From JAFGVL01 sp963663245 (GTDB lineage: Bacteria; Bacteroidota; Bacteroidia; Bacteroidales; Paludibacteraceae): 64,000 bases of DNA. Location of the stretch: assembly GCA_963663245.1 (NCBI GenBank), contig OY760143.1, positions 1,178,001-1,242,000 of the forward strand, in the 5' to 3' direction. A model generated the notes under the pieces. The model was not told where the DNA came from. It did not search any database and worked only from the letters and a program-made list of their open reading frames with translations. The translations under genes and the position numbers were made by a program. Positions 9,544 through 18,216 of the stretch are shown here, one piece after another; position 1 is the first letter of the stretch; every line of letters begins with the position of its first letter.

Positions 9544-10947
9544 TTATTTAGTTGCGAGTTTACTAATAAGCAGATAGGATACAAATGCAGCACTTATTCC
9601 AAATAGATTAGCATCTAATTCTAAAGGTAACTGCCAATCAGAGATGATTAAACTAAGTGTTGTACCTCCACCAACAATCATTGAAGTTAGTGCAGCTGTT
9701 GAGTTCGGTTTTTTGGAAAATAATGCGGCTAATACAGGAATAAACATGCCAGACACCATGAATGAATAGGAGTGAAGCATTAGTTCTAACACACTGGTCA
9801 TTTTTAAGGCTAATAAAAGGGCAGCTATTCCAACAACTAAGGTTAGTATTTGTGAAAGTTTTAAGCTGTTTTTTGAACGATGTTTTTTTAGAACGTCAGT
9901 TAGTATGTTGCCTGACGAGGCCATAAGACAACTGTCAGCAGTAGACATAATAGCAGAAAAATAAGCTGATAAAACAATGCCCAAAAATCCAACAGGAAGA
10001 ATTGTTTTAAGTAATATAGGTAAGCCCATCTCAGCATCTAAATTGGAGCTATTGAAGCCTGGTAACATATTATTTTCCATAGCTACGCGAGCAAACATTC
10101 CTAATACAACGCCAATGAAAGCCATTAAGGGATATTCAAAAAAACCAGCTATAAACCATCCTTTTTGAGCTGTTTTTGTGTCTTTTGCAGCGTATATTCG
10201 TTGGTAGAGTGTCATTCCTATAAACCAAATAGGAATAATGGTAAACATCCAATTTACTATTTGTTGCCAGCTTACAGATGTTAAGCTTAAAAATTCTGGT
10301 GCTAAGCTTGCTGTTATAGTTGCTGCTCCTCCAATTTTGAAATAAGCAATTGGTAAGGCTACTAGAACCAAGCCAGCCATTAGTATTATCCATTGAATGG
10401 TGTCTGTATATATTACGGCTTTTATTCCTCCAATTACAGTGTAAATAATAGCTATTGTTCCCATTACTAATAATGCATGGTTAATGCTTAATCCATCAAA
10501 TGTTGAGGAGGCTAATTTGGCGCCGGCTAATATTTGTGAACTAGTAAAGCCTAAATAACCGATGGCTGATATAATACCTGCAATTAAAGCAACGCGTTTG
10601 TCAAATATAAATTCAAGGAATTGAGGGAAGGATAAGAAGCCTTTCTTTCGGGCAAGGTCTGCTATTCGAGGGATTAACAATACGCCGCTTAACCAAGCCC
10701 CAAGTAAACCTGTAAAAAGCAACCAGCTGCCTGATAGTCCCATGGTGAAGCCAAGTCCACCTAAACCTATAGAGAAACCCCCACCAACATCAGTAGCAAC
10801 AACAGATAAGCCAATATGTAAGCTGCTTAAATTTCTTCCACCTACAAAGTAATCGTCGGTTGTTTTATTTTTGCGCATAAAATACACGCCTACTGCCAGC
10901 ATGGCAATTAAATAGATGCAAAATATGGATAAATCAATCCAACTCAT
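9544..10947 (-). CDS. Sodium:solute symporter (SSS family)
   Basis: This 467-residue multi-span protein has the SSS family opening (SIFCIYLIAMLAVGVYFM, TTDDYFVGGRNLSS) and the conserved GGIKAVIYTDTIQW segment. About 12-13 membrane helices are visible. It starts at the last base of ablB, so it is the third gene of an ablA-ablB-symporter operon. From this context I infer a role in lysine, beta-lysine or acetyl-beta-lysine transport or in sodium-coupled osmolyte handling. The substrate cannot be read from sequence. Confidence 0.9.
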   Translation of the reverse strand: MSWIDLSIFCIYLIAMLAVGVYFMRKNKTTDDYFVGGRNLSSLHIGLSVVATDVGGGFSIGLGGLGFTMGLSGSWLLFTGLLGAWLSGVLLIPRIADLARKKGFLSFPQFLEFIFDKRVALIAGIISAIGYLGFTSSQILAGAKLASSTFDGLSINHALLVMGTIAIIYTVIGGIKAVIYTDTIQWIILMAGLVLVALPIAYFKIGGAATITASLAPEFLSLTSVSWQQIVNWMFTIIPIWFIGMTLYQRIYAAKDTKTAQKGWFIAGFFEYPLMAFIGVVLGMFARVAMENNMLPGFNSSNLDAEMGLPILLKTILPVGFLGIVLSAYFSAIMSTADSCLMASSGNILTDVLKKHRSKNSLKLSQILTLVVGIAALLLALKMTSVLELMLHSYSFMVSGMFIPVLAALFSKKPNSTAALTSMIVGGGTTLSLIISDWQLPLELDANLFGISAAFVSYLLISKLATK

Positions 10948-11786
10948 TAGATGTTTTTGTAGTAGACATTCATGCTTTCAATACTTCCTGCAATATTGGT
11001 GTTGTTGATAAGAGTTCCCGAATAACGATAATCAAATTTTAAAAATGTTTTGTTCATCGGAATTGAGTTGAGGCGAGCAATAGTGTATAAGGTTTTTATT
11101 CCTTGTTCTTTCATTGCTTCTTCCATTCTATTGAGTAATAGTACTGATAAGTTATTGCCTAAAAATGCAGGGTCTGTTGCGAAATCAGTCATTTCAGCAT
11201 TGCATCCTTTTACATCCATTTCTGAGGAAGCAACAGCAACAATTTTCCCGCTTTTTATAGCTCCATAGTACTGAACATCTTCACTCATAGTTTGTGTAAT
11301 GTACTTAGGGTCATGAATTGGGAAAGGGTAGGAGATAAAAACCTCCTTGTAGATAGATGCTATTTTTTCTGCATCGGCAATCTCTAATTTACGTAACTCA
11401 AATGACGTGTTAGGCTGGATAGTAGTTTTCTTTTTTGTAGCAGTATCTTCTAGTAAATTGCTTAGGCTTTTCAAAGCTTCTTTAGGCACTTCTTGTAATC
11501 TATTGGCATCTACAAATTTTGAAACGAAAAAAACGTCTTCAGTGTCATTGTAAAATTTAGGAATGCTAGCTTCTAATAGATAACCATCTGAAATAAAAAG
11601 AGGTGCAACCCATTTAGGAATCTTGCAAAATATTTTAGAGTAACTATTTTTATGAGCAAGAGCTGAAAGTTTATCAATAATAATTGAGGCATCTTGTTTG
11701 TCCAACTTCATTAAGTAAATACGCTGGTTAAGATTTCCGTGTTGAATTAAGCTTCCTTTTCCTAAAATCTCTAGCTTATCTTGCAT
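10947..11786 (-). CDS. ablB: Beta-lysine N6-acetyltransferase
   Basis: The 279-residue product has a C-terminal GNAT fold (about residues 125-270: KLEIADAEKIASIYKEVF, then EMTDFATDPAFLGNNLSVLLLNRME for acetyl-CoA binding). The N-terminal half is typical of AblB/YodP. It overlaps the end of ablA by 11 bp. AblB acetylates the beta-lysine made by AblA to N-epsilon-acetyl-beta-lysine, a compatible solute known from methanogens and some salt-adapted bacteria. The family assignment rests on both the fold and the neighbouring aminomutase. Confidence 0.9.
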   Translation of the reverse strand: MQDKLEILGKGSLIQHGNLNQRIYLMKLDKQDASIIIDKLSALAHKNSYSKIFCKIPKWVAPLFISDGYLLEASIPKFYNDTEDVFFVSKFVDANRLQEVPKEALKSLSNLLEDTATKKKTTIQPNTSFELRKLEIADAEKIASIYKEVFISYPFPIHDPKYITQTMSEDVQYYGAIKSGKIVAVASSEMDVKGCNAEMTDFATDPAFLGNNLSVLLLNRMEEAMKEQGIKTLYTIARLNSIPMNKTFLKFDYRYSGTLINNTNIAGSIESMNVYYKNI

Positions 11787-13101
11787 TTTTTTTCCTTCTT
11801 TTTATTCGTGCATTTTTTTCAGGAATTAATGATATAGTATTGCAAGAATCTGATAATAGTTTTTCAATTCCTATTGCTTCAGATTCATCTATTTCATTTA
11901 TATCGTTCATATTTAAATCCATGTCACAATTAGCACAATCTCTATCACACATCTTAGGTTCGTAGCTATCTGGCTCTTTGTAAGTTGTGATAATTCCTTC
12001 GTAGTTTCTAAGAACTACTTTATTGGTCGACCATGAAATAATATAGTTCGGCATAACAGGTATTTTTCCTCCACCACCTAGCGCATCAATTACGTAAGTA
12101 GGTCGTGCAAAACCACTAGTGTGGCCTATAAGAGATTCCATAATTTCAATTCCTTTTCCTACGGGTGTTCTGAAGTGAGATAAGCCTTCAGACAGGTCAC
12201 ATTGGTATAGGTAATATGGTTTTACTCTATTTCGAACCAACTTATGTAATAAAGATTTCATTATTCTAGGGCAGTCGTTTATATCAGCTAATAACACTGT
12301 TTGGTTGCCTAAAGGGAATCCTCCATCAGCTAATTTTCTAATAGCTTCTTTAGCTGAACTAGATATTTCGTTGGGGTGATTAAAGTGTGTGTTGATGAAA
12401 ACGGGTTGGTATTTCTTTAAAATAGCAATTAATTCATCTGTAATTCTGTAAGGTAAAACAACAGGCATTCTTGTTCCTATACGAATAACTTCGACATGAG
12501 GAATTTGGCTTATTTCAGATAATAACCAATCTATAGTTTTATCAGGAAGCATAAATGGGTCACCTCCAGAAAGTAGTACATCACGTACTTGAGGAGTGTT
12601 TTTAATATATTCAATTCCTTTTGATAGCTGAGCTTTGGAGGGAATGTAATCCTGATCTCCTACTTTTCGTTTTCTTGTGCAAAAGCGACAATACATAGAG
12701 CAAATATTACTTACATGAAATAATACACGGTCAGGGTAACGGTGAGTAAGTCCAGGAACAGGACTATCTGTATCTTCAGATAAGGGGTCAGCATGTTCAG
12801 ATTCTAATGTGGTTAATTCTTCAATGCCACCAAATGCTTGTTTAAATACGGGGTCGTTTCTGAAATTTTTTTTATCAATAAGAGATAGGTAATAAGGTGT
12901 TATAGATAGAGGAAACTTGTCAAAAGTTTTTTCTAAATCTGCTTTTTCTTTTCTGTTGAATTTAATTCCGGTTAGATATTCAAAAGTTTCAATATCTTTA
13001 ATAGCATGTTTTAATTGCCACTTCCAATCTTTCCAGTTTGATTTAAGAGGAGCCTCTTCAATCTTTCCTGCCATTTCTTTTTGGCTATCGTCATATATCA
13101 T
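11776..13101 (-). CDS. ablA: Lysine 2,3-aminomutase (radical SAM)
   Basis: This enzyme converts L-lysine to beta-lysine with S-adenosylmethionine, a [4Fe-4S] cluster and PLP. The 441-residue product carries the radical SAM motif as C134-x3-C138-x2-C141 (SNICSMYCRFCTRKRK), followed by DVLLSGGDPFML. The C-terminal cysteine group CDRDCANCDMD is the zinc-binding motif of the family, and the tail is lysine/arginine-rich. It is the first gene of the operon with ablB and the symporter, pointing to osmolyte synthesis rather than lysine fermentation, since no kamDE or kdd genes are near. Confidence 0.95.
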   Translation of the reverse strand: MIYDDSQKEMAGKIEEAPLKSNWKDWKWQLKHAIKDIETFEYLTGIKFNRKEKADLEKTFDKFPLSITPYYLSLIDKKNFRNDPVFKQAFGGIEELTTLESEHADPLSEDTDSPVPGLTHRYPDRVLFHVSNICSMYCRFCTRKRKVGDQDYIPSKAQLSKGIEYIKNTPQVRDVLLSGGDPFMLPDKTIDWLLSEISQIPHVEVIRIGTRMPVVLPYRITDELIAILKKYQPVFINTHFNHPNEISSSAKEAIRKLADGGFPLGNQTVLLADINDCPRIMKSLLHKLVRNRVKPYYLYQCDLSEGLSHFRTPVGKGIEIMESLIGHTSGFARPTYVIDALGGGGKIPVMPNYIISWSTNKVVLRNYEGIITTYKEPDSYEPKMCDRDCANCDMDLNMNDINEIDESEAIGIEKLLSDSCNTISLIPEKNARIKRRKKNAR

Positions 13102-13267
13102 AATATAGTCTTTTAGTTACAGCATGCAAAATTACAAAAATCAACTGACAATAAAGATTATATTCTAATTAATGTGCAGATAATGAGATAATTAACATTT
13201 TTTATTGTTGTAATGGTATAGCAATCAGCAAAGTATGAAAAATGTATTTAACAAGTCCGTTTTAACT

Positions 13268-13858
13268 TTATAGCCAAATCATAAGAATACTAATTGTCAT
13301 TAAAAGAAACAATATTATTCCTAATATGCGATTCTTTTTTTCTGATTTTAATAACTTTGAGATTAGGTTTCCAAAGAATATCCAAGTAATCATACAAGGG
13401 ATGCCAACCAAGCCAAATATAGAAGCAAACATAAATACGCTTGTATGTGTATTATTTAATTGAGGCATAAAAGCACTGGCACTAGTAATTGCCATAACCC
13501 AAGCTTTTGGATTTACAAATTGCATAAAGAAACCATGAAAAAAGCCCGTCTTTGAATTTAATTGAAAAGTTTTTGAATTGAGTTTGCTTATAGCAAATGC
13601 TAAATAGAATAGCCAAAAAGAACTTGCTATTTTTAGTATTAAGCCTACAGTTGGATTATTTGTAATTAATTCAGTAATACCATAGCCAGAAGCATAAAGC
13701 AAAACCATAAACCCAGAAAGAATGCCTAGCATTAGCTTGCTAGAATCCTTAAATCCGTATTTTTCTCCGAAAGAGAAAAGTAGGTAATTATTGGGGCCCG
13801 GAGTAATTGATGTTATAAAGGCAAAAATTAGAAATCCTGTTATGTTGTAATCTATCAT
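13268..13858 (-). CDS. LysE-family amino-acid exporter
   Basis: The 196-residue product has six hydrophobic segments and the family hallmark near the N-terminus (FAFITSITPGPNNYLLFSFG). LysE-type proteins export amino acids or their analogues across the inner membrane. The substrate is unknown, but the location next to the lysine-based ablAB operon is suggestive. It marks the left border of the cassette array: the first array feature, an IS-end remnant, starts 20 bp from its start codon. Confidence 0.9.
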   Translation of the reverse strand: MIDYNITGFLIFAFITSITPGPNNYLLFSFGEKYGFKDSSKLMLGILSGFMVLLYASGYGITELITNNPTVGLILKIASSFWLFYLAFAISKLNSKTFQLNSKTGFFHGFFMQFVNPKAWVMAITSASAFMPQLNNTHTSVFMFASIFGLVGIPCMITWIFFGNLISKLLKSEKKNRILGIILFLLMTISILMIWL

Positions 13859-13877
13859 TTAGATATAATCTTTTATG

Positions 13878-13896
13878 CATTTTTTAGGACGACACA
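13878..13896 (-). mobile_element. Remnant of an IS3-family element right end
   Basis: The 19 bases match the right terminal sequence of the two complete IS copies (16396-16414 and 22871-22889) with one mismatch. The rest of the element is absent. As in the complete copies, 10 bp separate this end from the attC-like site to its right. Confidence 0.6.
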
Positions 13897-13905
13897 GCAT
13901 GAATG

Positions 13906-14051
13906 CCAACCGGTTGGCGGTATGGCATCGTGGGGCGTCAGCCGATAGGCTAGATGTCGGACGATGGGACACCGCAGGTGTCCTACGATGGTAATATTGT
14001 GTAACCCACTGACCGGAGGCAGTGGCGCATGTGCGATAGCGGTTGTTAGGC
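13906..14051 (-). repeat. attC-like site A (long type)
   Basis: This 146 bp imperfect palindrome starts with CAAC CGGTTGGCGGTAT and ends with GATAGCGGTTGTTAGGC, so its ends pair as in integron attC sites, with a CGGTAT/ATAGCG inner box. The loop holds further hairpins: GGACACC/GGTGTCC type and CACTG/CAGTG. It follows the stop of the Fic gene by 8 bp (minus sense) and is the last site of the array. Confidence 0.75.
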
Positions 14052-14059
14052 TTAGTTTT

Positions 14060-15016
14060 TTATTTGTATTTATATCTAGTTAAGTTTTTATCGCCGATTT
14101 TTTCGATCAATCCATTTTCAACTGCATATTGTAAATCTCGACTTGCTGTTGCTGATGATATTTCTCTGAAATTCTTTAGATAGTCTTTCCGAGAAAAGTA
14201 GTCCTCTTTTATAATTGATTTGAAAAGGTTTATTCTATCAATATTCAATAGACTTACATTTTGAATGTTAAGTAATTCTTCTAATGATTTAAGAATGATT
14301 TCCAACATAAATTCAATAAAAAGGGTTGATTCTCCTGTATTGTCAGATTTACCTAAAGCCTCGTAATATTTGTCTTGACGTTCTTTAATTAGTGTCTCAA
14401 CAGGTAGAAACTCGAATACAGGATAAGTATTTTTTAAAATGAGTGTTTGCCATAATCTTCCCATTCTACCATTTCCATCAATAAAAGGATGAATAAATTC
14501 CATTTCATAATGAAACACACAACTTTTTATTAGAATTAAATCATCGTCATTTTTTAAGTATTCAAATAAATCATTCATTAAAGGTTTCAGTAAATCACTT
14601 GGAGGAGCAATATGAGCAATCTCTGACCCTTTGACTATTCCAACGGATTTATTCCTTAATCGACCTGCAGATTCTACAAGTCCATTCATTAAGATACCAT
14701 GAGCTTCACAAAATGATTCAAAACTAAATGGATTCAATTTATCTAGATAGTCATAAACATCTATGGCATTTTTAACTTCAAGTATGTCTTTTTTAGGACC
14801 AATTACTCGTTTGTTTTCAATAATTGCAGTAATTTGTTTTAATGTCAATGTATTTCCTTCTATTTCTAATGAAGAATGAATAGTTTTAATACGGTTCTTC
14901 TTTCTTAACTCAGTTGGAGGTTTAGTTAAATGAGCCGAATTAACTTCTCCAATTTTTTCTGAGATTAAAGCAACTAGTTTTAGAATTCTTCCTGTTATTG
15001 TATAAGGTGGTTTCAT
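14060..15016 (-). CDS. Fic family protein with inhibitory motif and winged helix
   Basis: Fic proteins move AMP (or another nucleotide part) onto target proteins, or remove it. The 318-residue product has the core motif HPFIDGNGRMGR with catalytic His176, and an N-terminal inhibitory helix with the S-x3-E-G/N pattern (Ser49, Glu53, Gly54), which marks it as a self-inhibited class II Fic. The C-terminal 80 residues look like a winged helix (YFSRKDYLKNFREISSATASRDLQY). It is the most distal cassette gene. Two head-to-tail 13 bp palindromes lie 10 bp upstream and may be its own operator. The role could be a toxin, a regulator or phage defence; sequence alone does not decide. Confidence 0.93.
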   Translation of the reverse strand: MKPPYTITGRILKLVALISEKIGEVNSAHLTKPPTELRKKNRIKTIHSSLEIEGNTLTLKQITAIIENKRVIGPKKDILEVKNAIDVYDYLDKLNPFSFESFCEAHGILMNGLVESAGRLRNKSVGIVKGSEIAHIAPPSDLLKPLMNDLFEYLKNDDDLILIKSCVFHYEMEFIHPFIDGNGRMGRLWQTLILKNTYPVFEFLPVETLIKERQDKYYEALGKSDNTGESTLFIEFMLEIILKSLEELLNIQNVSLLNIDRINLFKSIIKEDYFSRKDYLKNFREISSATASRDLQYAVENGLIEKIGDKNLTRYKYK

Positions 15017-15026
15017 TTAATTTTCT

Positions 15027-15052
15027 TTTGATAGTATCATTTGATAGTATCA
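15027..15052 (-). promoter_or_regulatory. Tandem 13 bp palindromic operator upstream of fic
   Basis: TTTGATAGTATCA occurs twice head to tail without a gap (15027-15039 and 15040-15052), and each copy contains the palindrome TGATAGTATCA. The pair lies 10 bp upstream of the Fic start codon. A dimeric DNA-binding protein, perhaps the Fic protein through its winged helix, is the likely reader; this is inference. Confidence 0.55.
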
Positions 15053-15148
15053 AAGATAATAGTTTTAATTTAAAATACAAGTAACTGTCTGGTTTGCAGT
15101 CTTTCTATTATGTCTAGTCCTGAAATATGGCTACAGGTTAAAATTAAT

Positions 15149-15964
15149 TTATGATACATTTTTAAACACTGTATCGGGTGTTTTATAAGCTAAAGATAAA
15201 TGTAATCTTTTAGTATTATAAATATCAATAGCATTTTTTGTTGCTAAAGCCGCTAAATCTTTAGAGAAGAAGCATTGGTCAAGGTAGAATTCATCTTTTA
15301 GAATTCCGTTAACCCTTTCCGCTAGGGCGTTTTCATAACAATGATTTTCTTCAGTCATGCTGATAGCTATTTTGTGTTTTTTCAACTCATTGGTATATTG
15401 ATGACTGCAATATTGTAATCCTCTGTCAGAATGATGAATTAATCCAGGAGCTGGTTTTGTTTTTCTTATAGCTGATTTTAGTGCTCTCAGACATCCCTTT
15501 AGTTCTAAGGAATCACTCATATCGTACCCAACAATTTTACGTGAATACATATCTGTAATAAGCGCTAAGTAGCAAAAGCCTTTTACTGTTCGGATGTAGG
15601 TTATATCACTGGCCCAAAATTGATTAGGGTGGGTGATAGGCACATCCTTTATCAGGTTGTTGTATTTATGGAAATGGTGGTATGAATTGGTTGTTTTACA
15701 GGAAGCTTTCTTTTTCTTAATGAGTAGATTTTCTTCTCTTAAGATGTTGAATAAAGTATCTCTTCCAATCTTCAATTGTTGCTCTTGAAAGGATTCTCTT
15801 AAGCTTCTGTGTAGCTTCCTGGTTCCAACTCTTGGTTGCTCAATTCGTTCCCTTTTAACTAGTTCAACTACCTTTTCAATAGTGTGCATTCTTTTGCTAT
15901 AACGCTTCTTGTATTTATAATACGCATCGCGTTTTAAATCAAAGCAGGTGCAGACTTCCGACAC
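15149..15964 (-). CDS. IS3-family transposase, OrfB (DDE integrase)
   Basis: The 271-residue reading frame contains an HTH_21 region and an rve integrase core: DITYIRTVKGFCYLALITDMYSR with the first Asp, HSDRGLQYCS with the second Asp, and the E of SMTEENHCYENALAE. It is probably made mainly as an OrfAB fusion: the frame continues upstream of the GTG at 15964 back to an A9G run at about 16021-16030 in orfA, where a -1 ribosomal frameshift on A-AAA-AAG would join the two frames. Confidence 0.93.
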   Translation of the reverse strand: MSEVCTCFDLKRDAYYKYKKRYSKRMHTIEKVVELVKRERIEQPRVGTRKLHRSLRESFQEQQLKIGRDTLFNILREENLLIKKKKASCKTTNSYHHFHKYNNLIKDVPITHPNQFWASDITYIRTVKGFCYLALITDMYSRKIVGYDMSDSLELKGCLRALKSAIRKTKPAPGLIHHSDRGLQYCSHQYTNELKKHKIAISMTEENHCYENALAERVNGILKDEFYLDQCFFSKDLAALATKNAIDIYNTKRLHLSLAYKTPDTVFKNVS

Positions 15965-16002
15965 GCTAGCGGATATCTTACCTGCTTTGGGGATTGCTTT
16001 AA

Positions 16003-16398
16003 TTAGGGCTGGTCGTTTAGCTTTTTTTTTAACTCGGCTACATTCTTATAACCATGCATTTCAGCGAGTGCTTCTAAATAAGAATCGTTGACAAGTTGAT
16101 CTAGATCTTTCTTTAGAACAAGCTTTTTAAGTTGCTCTATTTCCTTTTGGAGCGCCTTAATTCGTGATAAGTCGTCTTCGTTTTCAATCAAAATTCTAGT
16201 GTTCATAAGGTCTTTTCTATCGTATTTTTTTATCCACACATTAATGGTGCTATTCTCTAGTCCATAAATGCGCGATAATTCTCTTTTAGAATACTTGCCG
16301 GTGGATAATTCGGCTAAAACCTTTAGTTTAAATCCTTCACTGTAGCGTCTAACTACTCTTTCATTTTTATACATTTCTACATCAAATTGTGTAGACAT
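16003..16398 (-). CDS. IS3-family transposase, OrfA (helix-turn-helix)
   Basis: The 131-residue protein has the DNA-binding helix-turn-helix of IS3-type OrfA (RRYSEGFKLKVLAELSTGKYSKRELSRIYGL) and a leucine-zipper-like coil (LSRIKALQKEIEQLKKLVLKK). The end of the gene, encoding ELKKKLNDQP, carries the slippery A run for frameshifting into orfB. Confidence 0.92.
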   Translation of the reverse strand: MSTQFDVEMYKNERVVRRYSEGFKLKVLAELSTGKYSKRELSRIYGLENSTINVWIKKYDRKDLMNTRILIENEDDLSRIKALQKEIEQLKKLVLKKDLDQLVNDSYLEALAEMHGYKNVAELKKKLNDQP

Positions 16399-16423
16399 TT
16401 TTTAGGACGAGACAAAATAGGCT

Positions 16424-16553
16424 ATAACGTTTGGGGCTATGTAATAGTTGGGGCGCAACTATACTTATGTTGTTTTAATCACTTTCAGTTTCCGCATCAG
16501 AGAATGTATGAACAATAGCTATTTGCCCCAATTTTATATAGCCTTTGTTACAA
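16424..16553 (-). repeat. attC-like site B (intermediate type)
   Basis: The 130 bp element begins TAACGTTTGGGGCTATGTAA and ends ATATAGCCTTTGTTACAA. Outer arms GGCTAT/ATAGCC and inner arms TTGGGGCG/TGCCCCAA pair. The loop is AT-rich and differs from the other sites, so this is a divergent member. Confidence 0.65.
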
Positions 16554-16619
16554 GCTGGCTGTTTGTAGCACTTCCCAAATCGACTATGCACTGTGACAGA
16601 CACACTTTTTGCCAAGCCT

Positions 16620-16657
16620 GGCAATGTGTGAGGCTGTGGCATATAGCTGTCTAATAC
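16620..16657 (-). repeat. Possible degenerate right half of an attC-like site
   Basis: The stretch AGGCTGTGGCATATAGC followed by GTCTAATAC resembles the end of the long sites (AGGCTGTGGCGCATGTGC then GATAGCGGTTGTTAGC) with deletions. Just before it, TTTTGCCA and TGGCAATG form a hairpin. No convincing left half is seen. Confidence 0.25.
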
Positions 16658-16679
16658 ATATGTTTGGTTTTTATTTTTT

Positions 16680-16789
16680 CATGAGCCAATTATGAGCCAA
16701 TAGGTAATTTTACAATCCACTTATTAATAGATGCTTATGTGTGAATATTAAAAGAGAATTAAATACCCATGAGCCAATTATGAGCCAAT
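16680..16789. repeat. 22 bp direct repeat at the 3' end of the AlbA_2 gene
   Basis: The same 22 bases (two runs of ATGAGCCAAT with T between) occur at 16680-16701 and 16768-16789. The right copy includes the stop codon of the AlbA_2 gene; the left copy is beyond it. The unit is itself a partial tandem repeat. Confidence 0.8.
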
Positions 16790-18094
16790 TAAAATATAAT
16801 TTGTTCCTGCTCCAACTTCACCACTTCGTTTGAGAATATTATACTTATCTACAAGTTCAGTTAAATCTCTTGTTGCAGTAGCTTTTGAAATATTATTAAG
16901 TGTTTGATAGTCACTATTTGTTATACTTCCTTTTTCTTTTAGAAATTCGATAGCTTTCAGTTGTCTTGCATTGAGTTCAATATTTACAAGAGCTTGTTTC
17001 TTAAATATTGTAACACGAACACCTCCCGATTGATTTTCAATTAAAGGTTCTGGCAAGCCTGCCGTTACACACTCATTAATAATCTTTAAGGTGCCACGCC
17101 CCCAAGACTCAATTAAACCACCTTTGAAAAAAGTACTTGCAAGTATCGGATTGTGTGGGTAGGATGAATGTTGTATTTTTAAATCTTCAAAAGTCAACTC
17201 TTCGGGTAATTTTCCTTCGTTCCAAATAACCAGTTTATCGTCATAAACTCGAATTTGAATAGGAGCACCCATATAATCCCGGTGAACTATGGCGTTTAAA
17301 ATCGTTTCACGAATGGCTTCGTAAGGATATTCCCAACTTTCAACGCGTTGTAAGCCTTTGTATGAAATAGGAGAGATGAGAAACTTTTTATCTAAAACAT
17401 CAAGGGTTTTATTTGCAAGTTGAAAAGCATTACCTTCAATTACTTCTTGAAAGCGCAAATCATGATCGGAATTTCCAAAACGACCAATTTTCACAAAAGC
17501 ATTGATGTAAAAACGGGTAGGTTGTTTTCCAAACAATAAAACCGCCGACCTTTTCAGTTGTCCGTTTTCTAACAGCAATAAGTTTTGAAGAATTTGCTCT
17601 ATATTATTTTCACCTTTGATGAAAGGCAATCTTTTGCTTACAGTTGCTCCGGCTTTAAATGCTTCAATTGCAGCTAGGTCAATATCATCAAATGTTGCTC
17701 TTGATTCAACAACATCATCCCATGTTTTCCCTGCTTTTTTTAGTAGAAACTCGTATAAGGCAGTTCCTCTTAATTCTTGTTTGGTACTTCCACTTCTGTA
17801 ATGGTATTTACCTTGGTAAGAAATTGGCACATCATAAGGTTTAACATCTATTTCAATGTAACTTTTGCCATCAATTTCTTTTAAATCAACATCACAAATA
17901 ATACCCAATTGAGTTTGGATTTTATTCGGAATATCCTCCATTAAGCGTTTTGCATTTTCAACGCCAATGATTTCTCCCTTATCTGTTTTGCCAATAATAA
18001 CTTTACCACCCTTCGCATTTGCAAAACCGCAAATCCATTTTAAGTATTCATCTCTCCAACTTTCTTTCCACTCTATGTTTTGATTTTCAGGCAT
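16778..18094 (-). CDS. AlbA_2 (Schlafen-like) DNA-binding / GHKL ATPase-like protein
   Basis: The 438-residue product has an N-terminal AlbA_2/Schlafen domain (EWKESWRDEYLKWICGFAN, then AKGGKVIIGKTDKGEIIGV), a central HATPase_c_4 domain (ETILNAIVHRDYMGAPIQI, LVIWNEGKLP, ESWGRGTLKII), and a C-terminal winged helix (SITNSDYQTLNNISKATATR). Proteins of this build are common in accessory regions and are annotated as transcriptional regulators; some relatives take part in phage defence or toxin-antitoxin systems. It is the distal of three minus-strand genes between attC-like sites B and C. No lipobox or signal is present, so it acts in the cytosol. Confidence 0.88.
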   Translation of the reverse strand: MPENQNIEWKESWRDEYLKWICGFANAKGGKVIIGKTDKGEIIGVENAKRLMEDIPNKIQTQLGIICDVDLKEIDGKSYIEIDVKPYDVPISYQGKYHYRSGSTKQELRGTALYEFLLKKAGKTWDDVVESRATFDDIDLAAIEAFKAGATVSKRLPFIKGENNIEQILQNLLLLENGQLKRSAVLLFGKQPTRFYINAFVKIGRFGNSDHDLRFQEVIEGNAFQLANKTLDVLDKKFLISPISYKGLQRVESWEYPYEAIRETILNAIVHRDYMGAPIQIRVYDDKLVIWNEGKLPEELTFEDLKIQHSSYPHNPILASTFFKGGLIESWGRGTLKIINECVTAGLPEPLIENQSGGVRVTIFKKQALVNIELNARQLKAIEFLKEKGSITNSDYQTLNNISKATATRDLTELVDKYNILKRSGEVGAGTNYILIGS

Positions 18095-18216
18095 TTTTAT
18101 ATTTATGATTTTTCACAAAGATAAAGAATTTTGGAATAGGTTTGCATATTTGACATAAACATGTTTACCCTTTTATTGAATACCTAATTCGTATTTCTTT
18201 ATTCCACCTAAATTAA

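Larger units (their letters stand above)
15111..16414 (-). mobile_element. IS3-family insertion sequence, copy 1
   Basis: The 1304 bp element has imperfect terminal inverted repeats (left TGTCTAGTCCTGAAATATGG, right end reading TGTCTCGTCCTAAAAAATGT on the minus strand). It encodes two overlapping-frame transposase genes. A second copy of the same length lies at 21586-22889 and differs at only about three bases seen in orfA. No target-site duplication is visible (flanks ATTA and AAAT). The right end is exactly 10 bp from attC-like site B. Confidence 0.92.

Noticed and set aside
9544..13101. Lysine fermentation operon (kam/kdd)
   Set aside because: The second gene is a GNAT acetyltransferase of AblB type and no kamDE, kce, kdd or kal genes follow, so osmolyte synthesis fits better.
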